NCBI GenBank assembly: GCA_963576565.1
Contig: CAUYVT010000094.1
Location: 1 to 64,000, forward strand
Length of the DNA stretch: 64,000 bases
From: Aspidapion aeneum
Lineage: Eukaryota > Arthropoda > Insecta > Coleoptera > Brentidae
Direction: 5' to 3'
How positions within the stretch are numbered: position 1 is the stretch's first letter; each line of letters opens with the position of its first letter. The position numbers were made by a program, and so were the translations under genes. A model generated the notes under the pieces. It had not been told where the DNA came from and made no database searches. It saw only the letters and a program-made list of their open reading frames with translations. This document shows positions 45,346-64,000 of this stretch, one piece after another.

Positions 45346-45721
45346 AAAAGAAATTGTTTGTTTTTTTGCAGACTCTAGATCGTTTTATGCTTGTTTTATG
45401 CTTAATGACCTCCTTTTGCTAAAAAATATTGGAATTTGAACATGTAGTTTGACGGAAGGAGTTAAATGTAGGTGTAACAAAACTGCCAAAGTTTCAGAGT
45501 TTTCCATTTGGTAGAAAAAAATTTTTCAAACCTTTCACACTATCAAAAGATGGTTAAGGAGAGTGAAAAAAACTCAATTCTCAAATTTTCTATTTTGGGT
45601 TTAGTGTTCGAGATATAATTTTCTTTCTCAAAAGTTTCTGAGTTTCTCGTTTGACGTTTGTACCTATCATATTTAAATTTTGGGATATGAGAGCCAATTG
45701 GATGTTTTTTGAGTCCACATT
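45346..45721. other. No gene seen
   Basis: AT-rich flank of the RTE insertion. I looked here for upstream exons of the Myb/SANT gene on the minus strand and found none convincing. Confidence 0.4.
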
Positions 45722-46982
45722 CGCTGTTAAGTTTAAAAGAGGTCGGCACCATTGGCGGGCAAACTGAAATTTTATTTTAGCGCCTCTAGCTGTGTTGATA
45801 TACACATTTTGGTTTCACTAACCATGTTTTCATATGTTTGCTTTCTTGTGCCGAAACAGCTTTTTCATTTTCATTGGTGTAGCGTTCCAAAAACCTTTGA
45901 TAATCATTAGAAACAGATTTTATTGAGCAAAAAGAATTTTCAAAACAGGTGATTTTATTGGCTTTTGGCTTTTAACCATATTTTGTCATAAATTAAATGT
46001 CATTTAAACCAGCAATAGCAGGCAATAGTCCAAGGCGGTAAAATGTGGTGAGCACGTTAGCTTTTTACCGTTTTTTTCAACTTTTTTTCCAAGCAGCAAT
46101 AAGTTAGGATGGATGTTTTTCGCACAGCACCATAATAGCACTCCATAACCCAATAGCTCTATTAAATACCAATAAGGTGACAATAAAAAAAGACCTCAGA
46201 ATAGTCCGGCAGTAAATACAAACAATACACTAAAATCGACATTACGCTTTTCTTATTTTTTGTTTACTTTTTCAAGCAGTAGTAAAATTACTTTTTTCAA
46301 CGTAATAGTCACAGTGTGCCTGAATGAAGTATAGGTTACATAAAAATGGTTCCAAAAACTAATTGCACATTTTCAATGGACTTTTTCCTGACTTCAGAGC
46401 CATATTCATATAAATCCTATGTATGTAACATATACTTCATTTAGACACACTATGTAATCAGCACTAAAAAACGATAAACACATTTAGGCAAGCTGTTTTT
46501 TTCACATACCTCTTTCTTTTATGGTAAGAAGGTATGCTACTAGTCTAGTCACACACCCAAGGACATGATGGCATGAATATTAGTAAGGAAACCTAGTTTA
46601 AGTTGACAAAACGTTAAAAAGCTAACATGCTTAACAAATTTTACTTATCTCTTGGACCTAGCTATTGCTAGTTTAAGTGATATTTAATTTGCGATGCTCA
46701 ATGATATCCAATGTTTAACAAGGGTTTTTGGAAAAAAAATCTTATCTAACAAGGGTTTCTGGAAAAAAATCGTATCTACGCCAATGGTGGGTATTCATTG
46801 AAAATAAAAAAGAAGTTTCGGCAAAAGAAAGCAAAAATTATGAAAACATGGATAGTGAAACCAAAATGTGTGTAGCAACACCACTAGGGGCGCTAGAATC
46901 GAAATTTTTATCAAAAAAATAAAATTTTACTTTGCACGCCACTGGCGCCGACCTCTGAACGTTTTAAACTTAACAGATCTTA
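45722..46982. repeat. Inverted repeat with ~190-bp arms
   Basis: 45722-45900 and 46790-46982 are reverse complements: TGAAAACATG, GTGAAACCAAAATGTGT, a GGCGCT block, and the outer tip TTTAAACTTAACAG. The ~890-bp loop includes a smaller TIR element (46311-46453). No credible protein. Confidence 0.75.
46311..46453. mobile_element. Small TIR element (~143 bp)
   Basis: ACAGTGTGCCTGAATGAAGT near the left end pairs with ACTTCATTTAGACACACT at the right end, and the match extends through GTTACATA/TATGTAAC, about 31 bp with a few mismatches. The duplication is unresolved. It is nested in the loop of 45722-46982. Confidence 0.65.
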
Positions 46983-47059
46983 ATTTATTATAGGTAGGTA
47001 CAACAGTACAAAAATGAACGCAAAATGTACCGTAAATATTTATGCGACTATAAAAAATC

Positions 47060-47835
47060 ATTAATAGTAAAATTTCTAATTCAAAAAATAAAAACAAAAC
47101 AGCATGGGCCAGCCTAAACAGTTAATCAAATAAAAATAGAAAGTTACAAGGTATAACATTGACCTCAGATTCTGGAGAAACAATAAACGTTCCTGTGAGA
47201 GTCGCCAGTGCTTTTTGTCGACAATTCAAGTTGGATTCAACCACAACCACCCCCTCTGATGTGCCCACAGTTGACTCACACAGATGTGCAAACAGTATTT
47301 ATTTATTTCCCACTACTGAACAGGAGATTGTTAGCATAATTAGGAACTTACCCAATAAGTTTTCATCTGGACTTGATGAGATACCTATTTTCATACTGAA
47401 AAAAATATCTAACTTTATAACATCGCCTATAAGTGCAATAATAAACTGCACTTTCGAAACAGGCATCTTGCCTGATCAGTTGAAAGACGCCAAAGTCATA
47501 CCTGTTTTTAAAAAGGGTAGTCCACAAAATATAAAAAACTATAGGCCGGTATCGCTCCTGCTATCCATATCGAAAGTCTTTGAGAGATCGATTTACAGTC
47601 GGCTCGTGGGATTTTTGGAACAACAAAAGATCTTCTTAGACTCTCAGTACGGCTTTAGAAAATCTAAATCGAATGAATTAGCAATCTTTAAAACAATAGA
47701 ATTTATAACAAATAAAATTGACAAAAGTGAACACATAGCTGGACTGTATTTCGATCTCTCGAGGGCTTTCGATATGATCGATCACAAAATTCTAATGGAT
47801 CAGCTGGAGCAGTATGGGATTAGAGGCATTTGTGG
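47060..47835 (+). pseudogene. Non-LTR reverse transcriptase fragment (RT blocks 0-3)
   Basis: One frame reads KTAWASLNS, a TAA, then GITLTSDSGETINVPV, FSSGLDEIPIFILKKI, VIPVFKKGSPQNIKNYRPVS, SIYSRLVGFL, SQYGFRKSKSNELA, GLYFDLSRAFDMIDHKIL and QYGIRGICGE, where it stops at a GAGTGAGTGAG run. Only the N-terminal RT blocks are present; the catalytic FADD block and endonuclease are missing. It resembles Jockey/CR1-side RTs and is distinct from the element at 2.7-7.2 kb. Confidence 0.8.
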
Positions 47836-48365
47836 GGAGTGAGTGAGTGAGTCTGTGTACTGTATAGAGAAGCAAATCGTTACGGTTTCTGGTTTGGTAC
47901 GAATGATTTGGCTTAAATGACTCTAACAGACCGGGATTCTTTCTCAAATTCAAGATATATTCAAAAATATAAATGCCAGGCACTATTAGATAATTATTAT
48001 TTTTGAAAGTTTGAAGGCAGCTTGTTTGCGTTGTCAGTCCAAACTTGATTCTTATTACTCTCTCTCTCTATTAGATAAGCAAGGGGTGAATAGCTAACCC
48101 AAAGTGTGTACACATTGTGAAAATCCAGAATCTTTGCCCAGATTGTGGGAAATTGTGTGTGTAAAATTTTGAAGGATTGTGAGATATTGTGTAAGGATTG
48201 TCACAAGATTGTGAAAAATGTGTACACCGATTGTGAGAGCTTTCCACCCCTCGGATTTAAGGCTAGTGTCTACTAGCAAGTAAACTTGCTAAAGTTACTT
48301 TTCCAAGTCACAATATACCTAAACAGTAGCGCTAGAGACCTAGTATCTAGAAACTCTATTGAGTT
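47836..48365. other. No gene seen
   Basis: Contains a loose repeat of GATTGTG phrases (48115-48235) and little else. Confidence 0.4.
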
Positions 48366-48368
48366 ATT

Positions 48369-48646
48369 AGGGGCTTATTGCAATAAAGCCAAGCAGTAAT
48401 TATGCCGGGCACTATTCTGACAGTTTCACATTATAAGAACAGCTGTCTTCTTTCAAAATTAGGCCTTTGCGTATTATAAGAGCTGGAATAAATAGTGCCT
48501 CCACTATTAATGGAAAATAAACGACTGGACTTATAACTTTGACTTTGGTATGTCAATTTTGAAAAATCAACTGTCAGTTTTCAATGGAAAACAGCCAGAA
48601 TAGTATCCGGCACTATTATTACCTGGCTTTATTGCAATAAGTCCCT
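48369..48646 (+). mobile_element. AGGGAC MITE family, copy 2 (278 bp)
   Basis: Flanked by ATT at 48366-48368 and 48647-48649. Same length and orientation as copy 1 with scattered substitutions; begins AGGGGCTTATTGCAATAAAG and ends AATAAGTCCCT. Confidence 0.88.
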
Positions 48647-48649
48647 ATT

Positions 48650-51298
48650 GTTATAAAGCCAAAACTAATAATTCACTTTAGGTCTGTTCAAATGAATGAA
48701 GAATTGATGATTACATTCATTCATTACAGGTTTTTTGGGATTATGATGAAAAGTAAATCTTTTTGCTTGTTTTGGGTACCAACAGACCGAAAATATTATG
48801 TACCTTGCAACTTAGCCCCAGCCATAATTTTATCAGAGTTCTTCTGTGAAATATTAAATTTATATAGTTTGTTTTCTTCTACATCAAATAGTTAAATTTC
48901 TTTCATTTTGTATTATAAAAAAAATATTTTTGTAAACAAAACCAACGTTTTGATACTGTGTTTTGATAGCCCTGACAAAACAAATAATAATAGCCTCACA
49001 ATCTCGCATTAATCGGTCAAAATGCACGGAGCAACCAGATCTACGTCCGACTACTCTGAGCAGAATTACCGAACGATTCAGATCTACACCCCTCGATCTA
49101 GATGGAATAAACGAACGATTTCGATTAAAAAGATTAATCCGACGTAAATACCGAACGCAGCTATTAATGCTCAAAAACAATTGGAAACCCAATACCATCT
49201 GTATTTTCTCCCTACAATTTGGTATCTTCCAAAAAAAGTTAAAAAGGTTTTGTTTTTTTAATTATTTACTGTTTCAGTTTAAATAATGATATTTCCCGCT
49301 CGTTAGCAATGACGTCACTTTTGAACCAATTTTAATGGTTTTGAAACTAGCTGTCTTTAGTTTCAAACCAGCGCATGCGTTTTTTGCCTAAAGTCACAAT
49401 CTACTTTTTTTATATCTTTTATAATGCTTCTCACTCTTTTCGACAAAGACAGAAATAGAAGCCTGTTGCCGTGGACTAGCCATGGCCGCTAAGTTCTCGT
49501 CCAAGACTGTTATAATTTTTTTGGCAAATATTCAGTTGTGGACGTCTACTCTTGAAATCTTTCCCATAGGAACGTTCTACTGAAATCACACAATCCGTAT
49601 TCTTAAGCTCCTATAGGAGAGATTACTTCTACTAAATTTTAAGAGAACTTTGTTCTATTGGGTCGACCCAGTAGAACAAAGGCATTTTGAGTTAAAAGCA
49701 TGCGTATTAACACCGAGAAAACAGCAAACCTTTATTGTAAACGTGTTCTTCACGGTGGTCACGAACTAGGAGCTAAAAATTGTGTAAATTTTCACAACTT
49801 CACCTGTGTCTGCTAATTTGTCCTTTCGTTTAGTTACGGAAAAACTACTTTTTTATGTTTCGGAACAATATAAATCTACTCTCCAAAGAATAACAAATGT
49901 ACTTGCAAAAAATACCAATCTTACCTAGTTTTTTTTAGTTTTTAAATTCTCGTTTTTTGTTTGCATTAATTTACAGGGTGTAAATGGTATGACTTACAAT
50001 ATTTTAATGCGTGATCGAGGTCGAAATAAGAAAAAAAACCATAAGACATTGAAAAAAAACACACACATACTTTCGAGATACAGAGCATCAATCGATTAAC
50101 CATTTTTTAAACTTTTTTGGGTACAAATTTTTTAAGAAACACATCAAATATATAAAATTTGGTGAGGTGTATTAAAATAGAAAAAATAATTAAAAAATAT
50201 AAAATTGGTTAAAAAAAAAATTATTAGGTTCATTTTTTCAAGAAAAAATTTTTTGCTTATGAACTTTTATAAATGCCAGAGTAAACGCAATATTTTTGTT
50301 GCTGTTTTATGTTATTAGAAACAGGTGTCTAGGCACATCATATCATTATTATTTTTAAGTTTATATTAGCACAAACAAAATATTAAAAATTTTTTAAATA
50401 ATTTTATCATTTTCGGAGGATAGTCATATCTCCTTAACTTGCCAGTTTATTTAAAAAAAAACACATTTTCTAATCATAATAAGGCAGATAATCATTTAGC
50501 GATGCCGAATTTTATTTTTTAAGAAAACTCTTTTTTCCCTTACTCCTCAAACATTAATAATCCTACATTTTAAAAACAGAACTTCCATGTTATATGAGGT
50601 TTTTGCTTATTTTGGCCTCCTCTATCATACCGTTTACACCTTGCATATTTTTATAATCTAGAAGGAAAAAAATATGCCGTGCTTAAAGATTATATGTCGA
50701 AACTTAATTTTTGCAAGTATCTTCTTTTGCCTCTGCACGGTAGAAATAAATGGAAATTAGGAAATTTCGCTGGTCCCATATCGCCGCCGAACCAACTTGC
50801 CGCTGACAGTAAAACAATTTTTTTTAAATAATATTTAAAAAAAAAAATTCTTTTTTCACAAAGCAGTTCTTTAACTTATTTTAATTTTTTTTTAAAACGA
50901 TTTTTCTTATTTTTTGAGGAAGTCAGTGGTATCTGGACATAATTTGTGTTAGGACGCCAAACAAATAAAATTGAAAAGAAGTAAAAGTGAATCGGCCCCG
51001 GCGATTTGCCCTGACCCCTAAAAAAACTGCACAGTAAAATTTTATTAGTAAAATATTACCTTCATACAGCTAATAGTACACATGCACTGGAGATGAGATT
51101 ACTTTATTTTTATGTAGGGTAACAAATGTTACGTAACAATGTTTAACACCTTATCAAACTTCGTAGAACCCCACCCCTATACCTGCTATGTAATTTATGG
51201 ACTCCCTTAATAACAAGAAAAAAACAAATTTCATTCAACCAGCTTCTTTCTTTAGCTCACAGAATAGGAAATAGTCATGATAACACTCCGGATAATCC
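48650..51298. other. Mostly AT-rich, one Arg-rich open frame
   Basis: Plus-strand 48963-49286 is open, with SRITERFRSTPLDLDGINER and RFRLKRLIRRKYRTQLL. The composition is unusual for chance but no motif or splice context supports a gene. 49690-51298 has no recognisable feature apart from long A/T runs. Confidence 0.3.
49648..49681. repeat. 34-nt palindrome centred on GTCGAC
   Basis: CTTTGTTCTATTGGGTC is followed immediately by GACCCAGTAGAACAAAG, 17-bp arms with one mismatch and no loop. Confidence 0.8.
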
Positions 51299-51390
51299 AG
51301 CTGTCCAAGGAGCGTATTATCTCAGGCTTTGATTTGCTGAAATTTTTAAATCAATCAATCAGAGCACAATAAAAGATAAATCGTAATAGA
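51299..51390. mobile_element. Palindromic MITE, copy 2 (shortened)
   Basis: Same family as 30471-30599; lacks the CCGCGCGGATTTTTTT part of the left half. Confidence 0.65.
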
Positions 51391-51458
51391 ATAAAAGCTC
51401 ATTTTTTAAAAATTCAGTACGTCGCAACCTTGATATGTGTTAGGTGATCCGTGTTAAT

Positions 51459-51725
51459 AGGGACTTATTTCAATAAGGCCAGGCAGTAACAGTGCCGGGC
51501 ACTATTCTGATCCATTGAAAACTGACAGTTGATCTTTCAAAATTGACATATCAAAATCGAATTTATAAATCCGGTCGTTTATTTTTCATTAATAAGAGAG
51601 GCACTATTAATTTCGGCTCTTATAATACACAAAGGCCCAATTTTGAAAAAAGACAGCTTATAATGCGAAACAGTCAGAATAATGCCCGGCACAATTAGTG
51701 CCTGGCTTTATTGCAATAAGTCCCT
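51459..51725 (-). mobile_element. AGGGAC MITE family, copy 3 (267 bp)
   Basis: Flanked by AAT at 51456-51458 and 51726-51728. The inside is the reverse complement of copies 1 and 2. It lies right after GTTAGGTGATCCGTG, the motif of the 1911-1959 hairpin. Confidence 0.85.
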
Positions 51726-51748
51726 AATAACGTGGTATAGGATAAAGC

Positions 51749-51880
51749 GGGCTGCCATTGAGCGTATTATTCGCGCGGATTTTTTTGTCTCAGGCTTTGA
51801 TTGGTTCAAATTTTTAAATCATCCAATTAGTGCCCAAGAAAAGAAAAATCTTCTCGGATAATACGCTTAATGGACACCCT
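51749..51880. mobile_element. Palindromic MITE, copy 3
   Basis: Contains GAGCGTATTATTCGCGCGG, TCTCAGGCTTTGATTGGTTC, AAATTTTTAAAT and the reversed CGGATAATACGCTTAATGGA. Full-length relative of 30471-30599. Confidence 0.8.
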
Positions 51881-53460
51881 ACATAAGATTGTTCCCGCTC
51901 TATCATGGAACACTCACATCGTGTATGGTCGGGAATAGAACCCCTGACGGGCTCAGCGAAGTTAGGCACAAATCTCTCAAACTAATGACGTCAAACGTTA
52001 CGTCACTGTTTTAAAACTTTTTTTTAAAGAGTTGGGCGCGAGAAAATGCTTCTGATTGGTCGAGGCAGTGAATTGGTCTCCCTATCGATACATGTGGCAT
52101 AATTTTCGATAAAATTCCTAAGTAATGGAAATGAAAACCAACAATTTCTAACAAAACGTCTGTTAGTATCAAAAGGGAGTGATATAACATGCATAGACCA
52201 ATCAGATTTCTTGTTTTTCCATAGATAGGGCTTTTGGAATAAGTTTTAATCCGTTGAAGGCAGGATATGCACTTTCAGGACATTTTGTATTTCTTCCAAA
52301 TTTTCTCTTTTAAAGCATTGCATAGTGTTAATGAACAGTTTAGGTATATAATGAAACCATCAGACATGAGGGAATAGACCATATATATAATGTATCATAA
52401 TAATATATTGTGAAAAATATATACAAAAGAGAACATTAAAGCATTACAGAAAATAAAGAGCCGAGGTGTAAAAAACCGTTTAAGTTGCGGGTGCTTCATA
52501 AGTTGTTTAAATATATAATTTAATTATTTGTCATAGAAATAAAACTTATTAATTCATGATAAAAACTTCCTTAGAGGAGGTACTGATCCACAGAACCCCC
52601 CCCCCCCTTATCTAGGTGCATGAAAAAAGGACTACAACTCTTGTAAAAAACATTTTTTTAATTAACCCAAAACTTTTTGGGAAAGGTAGATAGTAAAAAA
52701 TAGCATTTTTTGTTTTTCGCGAAACTTGGTGCAAATATATGAAGGGTCGTTCGCGGCGAATAATCAGGTCCGTTTTTGCCTGTAATAGCAGTGTTCCATC
52801 AGGCCGTTCGACAGTCATAAAATGGTCGGAAAAATCCCAAAGCGCGCTCAATGCAGTACGAGGACTGTTTTAAAACGGTTTTGGTTAGATGGAACGACCC
52901 AATAACTGTCCAAAAAACGAATGCTGTACTGATCGATTTACATCAGGCATGTGATCATACGCGAGAGAGTTAAATTCAAAGTCACGTGACTAAAAGAAAG
53001 GGTACGTTTCGTGGTCTCGCATAAAGATAGATCGAAGGCAACGTATAAATTCGAGAGCACGAAATTAAACTTGCACACAGAAAGGATTACACAATAACAT
53101 AGGAGTATCATAATACATTTTTAATTTTAGTTGTTTAAAATGCAGATAGAATTACATTAATTTATATTCACAAACTATAAACCACTGCAGACTGCCTATA
53201 TACTAATAAACTAAATATACCAAAAATTAAAGACATTGCATTAGCAGAAATTTTTGGGCGAAACTTGTGAAAAAATATTTATTTTTTCTAACATCACAAG
53301 TTTTATGTATTCGTTCGATCGCAGTTCGGTACGGTTGTATTGCATCGTACCTGCGTAATAGTGCTAACGAGGTCAAGTCGAGGTTTGTATTGTTTATAAT
53401 AAACCGCGCGCGCGAAAAATCTGTGTTAAATATCTATAAACAATGTTTATTATAAATAAT
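51881..53460. other. No gene seen; possible 5' leader of the next element
   Basis: Nothing recognised to ~53000. A short AT run (52384-52425) and a C12-type run (52598-52610) are present. 53030-53548 may be the leader of the non-LTR element whose ORF1 follows, but its start is not visible. Confidence 0.35.
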
Positions 53461-53548
53461 ATATCATGTTTAAAAGCAAAAAAAGTGTACCATCACCTGT
53501 GAAGCTTGTTTTAAAGATTAGCGAAAAGCCAAACAAAATCAAGAAAAA

Positions 53549-54154
53549 ATGGATAATGCCGAATTATTTCAGGATAGCCATGCTAGAACACAAAATGAAG
53601 AAGTTTTATATAGCGAATGGAAAAAATCCCAAAACGAAAAAAATTCACTTTGTGTACAAGTGGATTATCTCCGAAGTCAACTGGAAAGTATGCAAAAAAA
53701 ATTTGCAGATTTAGAGACAAAAGTCACTAAAAAAGAAGAGTCTGACATGGACTACATTACTGATGAGGACGATCTAGCAAGAGAGACTGAGTGGATCAGA
53801 CAAAAAGGAAAAGGTTGGAAAAAACGTCGAATGGATACTTCACTCTCACCACCACAAAAAAGCTCGGGCACTGGAGAGCCCTCCAATAAAACACAAAATG
53901 AAGAACCCCCTACTAAGGTTAAAAAAGCTCCATTACCTCCACCGATTATGGTAAATGGCGTAAATAATTTTAATGATATTTATGAAAAGTTAAATATCAT
54001 ACAAGGAGTTAAAATGAAAGTTTTAAATAACGAAAATATTAAAATAAATGTACAAGACGCAGACAGCTATCGGCTGGTTATTAAAATGCTTAATGAAATA
54101 AATTATCAATGGCACTCATACGAAAACAAACAAATAAGGCGAATTAGGCGCTGA
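53549..54154 (+). pseudogene. Jockey-type non-LTR ORF1 protein, 3'-truncated
   Basis: MDNAELFQDSHARTQNEEVL opens a 201-aa frame with a coiled coil (about residues 20-70, YLRSQLESMQKKFADLETKV), a basic Pro-rich linker (PLPPPIMVNGVNN), and FNDIYEKLNIIQGVKMKVLN, NIKINVQDADSYRLVIKMLN and YQWHSYENKQIR, the start of the region before the PRE_C2HC and zinc-knuckle part in Jockey/I-type ORF1 proteins. It ends abruptly at RRIRR and a stop. The Cys-His knuckles and all of ORF2 are missing. The 5' part is retained and the 3' part lost, the opposite of the usual 5' truncation. Confidence 0.75.
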
Positions 54155-54329
54155 CTCGTGACGTAGCTTGACATTTGCACCCTGACATAAATTGTAATTT
54201 TGGAACATACTCATTTGCATCTCTTTTTAAAACACAGCTTATTTTTTATTGCTGTCTAACTCATAGCGCTGCACAGTGGTTCAAAAATAGGTTTTGTCAC
54301 AATATTTTGTTTTGAAATGAGAAAGAAGT

Positions 54330-54880
54330 AATTATCATTTAAAATGGCGAATCCAAAATGGCGAAGTTTCCTATTTATGAACCGGTAAGTATGAAATTTA
54401 GTGTTAATATTCGCTAAATATGATTTTTGACTTAAATTTAAAAAAAACTTATTTACCAGTAGGTTTCAATTTGGAACCTTGGCGTGTCTAAAGTCGTTGA
54501 GTATAATTATGAAATCAAACTTAAAAATTACATGACGAATCCAAAAGGGCAGAGTTTTCTATTTGTGAACCGCTATTATCAAAATTGGAACTTTAAGGTG
54601 TATAAAGCCAATAGATTTCTCACTCAAACCTAGAAAAAATATCATGGCAGATCCGAAATGGAGAACTTTTACATTTATGAACCGATATGTATTAAATCTG
54701 GAACTCTGCGGTGTTTAACGTCGCTTATTATTATTTTTTACTTTAACAAAAAAAAACTTGCACGGCGGACCCAAAATCTTTATTCTATAGACTATCCTAT
54801 ATTTATAAACCGATTTGTGTCGAACCTAGAACTTAGATTATTTAAGGTTAAAGCTCACCGTGTAATGTGGAACTAAGCTG
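54330..54880 (+). repeat. AAAATGGCG-type repeats, plus-strand copy
   Basis: Three or so units with AAAATGGCGAATCCAAAATG, TTTATGAACCG and a GGAAC.T..GGTGT phrase. Same family as 13.2 and 17.2 kb. Confidence 0.7.
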
Positions 54881-55507
54881 CGATGAATAGGATGAGGAGT
54901 TTACATAACTAACTAACATAAGCTAAAAATCAAACTTAAAATTAAAAATATTTAAAAAAGTTAAACGGTATTATTTTTTGGCTCTACCAAAAACTAGAAA
55001 ATAATACGAACGTAACCCTGACTTTGTAGCGGATAAGAACCTGCAAGTTTAATGACTGCATAATCAAATAAGAATGATTGTTCTAGAAAAATTTGTTTTT
55101 AAGTGCAACAAAATAAATATTTTTAAAGCGTCCACTTTTTTATACTAGTTTGTTAAAAGTCAGGTTTGGTAAACTGCTGATGATTTAAAATAGAACCATT
55201 TACTTAAAAGCTTTTTTACCTAATTCGTCTTTCATAAACAATCCACCTGTAAAAGTTCTGTTCTGTAATTTTTGGTTTTTGAGATATTGCAGTTGGTTTT
55301 TATTATGGAGTGACCATATTTTTATTTGATTTTTGAAATTAGTATATAGTTAGTATTTTTATACATTATTTATATTTTTTATTAATATATAGTTTTATAT
55401 ATTTATTTGTTTAATTTAGCCTAAAGTGCTTTAAAAATAATAGACAAAAACTTTTGTAGCAGCAGATTTTAAAGTACAATTTTTGAAAAATATGTATACA
55501 TACTCTT
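54881..55507. other. AT-rich left flank of the microsatellite
   Basis: No coding or repeat partner. It ends ATACATACTCTTTAT just before the CTGT array and does not resemble the TTGCTCCGATTTC flank of the short CTGT runs at 26.4 and 29.8 kb. Confidence 0.5.

Positions 55508-64000
<8,493 letters not shown>

Noticed and set aside
48963..49286. Arg-rich 107-aa protein gene
   Set aside because: Kept only as a note: no motif, no splice context, no second copy to test it.
52612..52851. 79-aa minus-strand frame (SALWDFSDHFMTVERPDG)
   Set aside because: Protein-like in part but too short, with no neighbouring exon or recognised family.

Overview
The window is eukaryotic nuclear DNA: AT-rich, with no operon-like gene layout, spliceosomal introns, and long stretches of repeats. 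The element set (PHD-like/coiled-coil ORF1 non-LTR elements, RTE-type, RNase H-bearing and Jockey-type non-LTR elements, a Penelope GIY-YIG remnant, PIF/Harbinger, piggyBac-, hAT- and Foldback-type DNA elements) suggests an arthropod, most likely an insect with a large repeat-rich genome. Species and order cannot be fixed from the sequence alone. I found no conventional host gene that is clearly intact. The nearest candidate is a minus-strand three-exon Myb/SANT gene (38268-39562) whose reading frame is broken by one base in an A-run.

Layout. 1-2.4 kb: a hairpin, then a decayed TIR element (447-1817). 2.4-9.0 kb: an inverted repeat whose arms flank a broken non-LTR retrotransposon (2706-7244). 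The right arm is split by a piggyBac-like element (TTAA duplication, 7438-8910) that itself carries a Penelope GIY-YIG remnant and a tRNA-Gly-derived SINE. 11.2-14.5 kb: a three-exon PIF/Harbinger transposase pseudogene, its second intron filled by repeats. 14.9-36.7 kb: a ~21.9-kb mirror-symmetric structure. From outside inward each arm has a unique border, an array of ~140-bp units, a GC-rich minisatellite and a block of repeats carrying an AAAATGGCGGA-like motif. Inside lie an 833-bp Foldback element with a 9-bp target duplication, a 4.9-kb long-TIR element, a foldback with internal tandem repeats, a CTGT-containing element with hairpin ends, and several MITEs. 38.2-39.6 kb: the Myb/SANT gene. 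39.6-45.3 kb: an RTE copy with the 5' inversion typical of twin priming, split by an RNase H-bearing non-LTR element. 45.7-54.9 kb: more inverted repeats, MITEs and two non-LTR fragments. 55.5-64.0 kb: an uninterrupted CTGT / CTGTCGGT microsatellite of about 8.5 kb that runs off the end.

There is no pathway here; the genes are those of mobile elements. The most interesting points are: (i) arms of inverted repeats acting as built-in empty-site controls that date nested insertions (piggyBac-like, hAT MITE, a 31-bp hairpin); (ii) the ~22-kb foldback flanked by a Harbinger transposase and a Myb/SANT gene that both point inward, the two protein types that PIF/Harbinger elements use together; (iii) the near-intact Myb/SANT gene; (iv) the twin-primed RTE; (v) the very long two-register microsatellite. 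Coordinates of repeat borders were read by eye and are approximate unless a target duplication is given.
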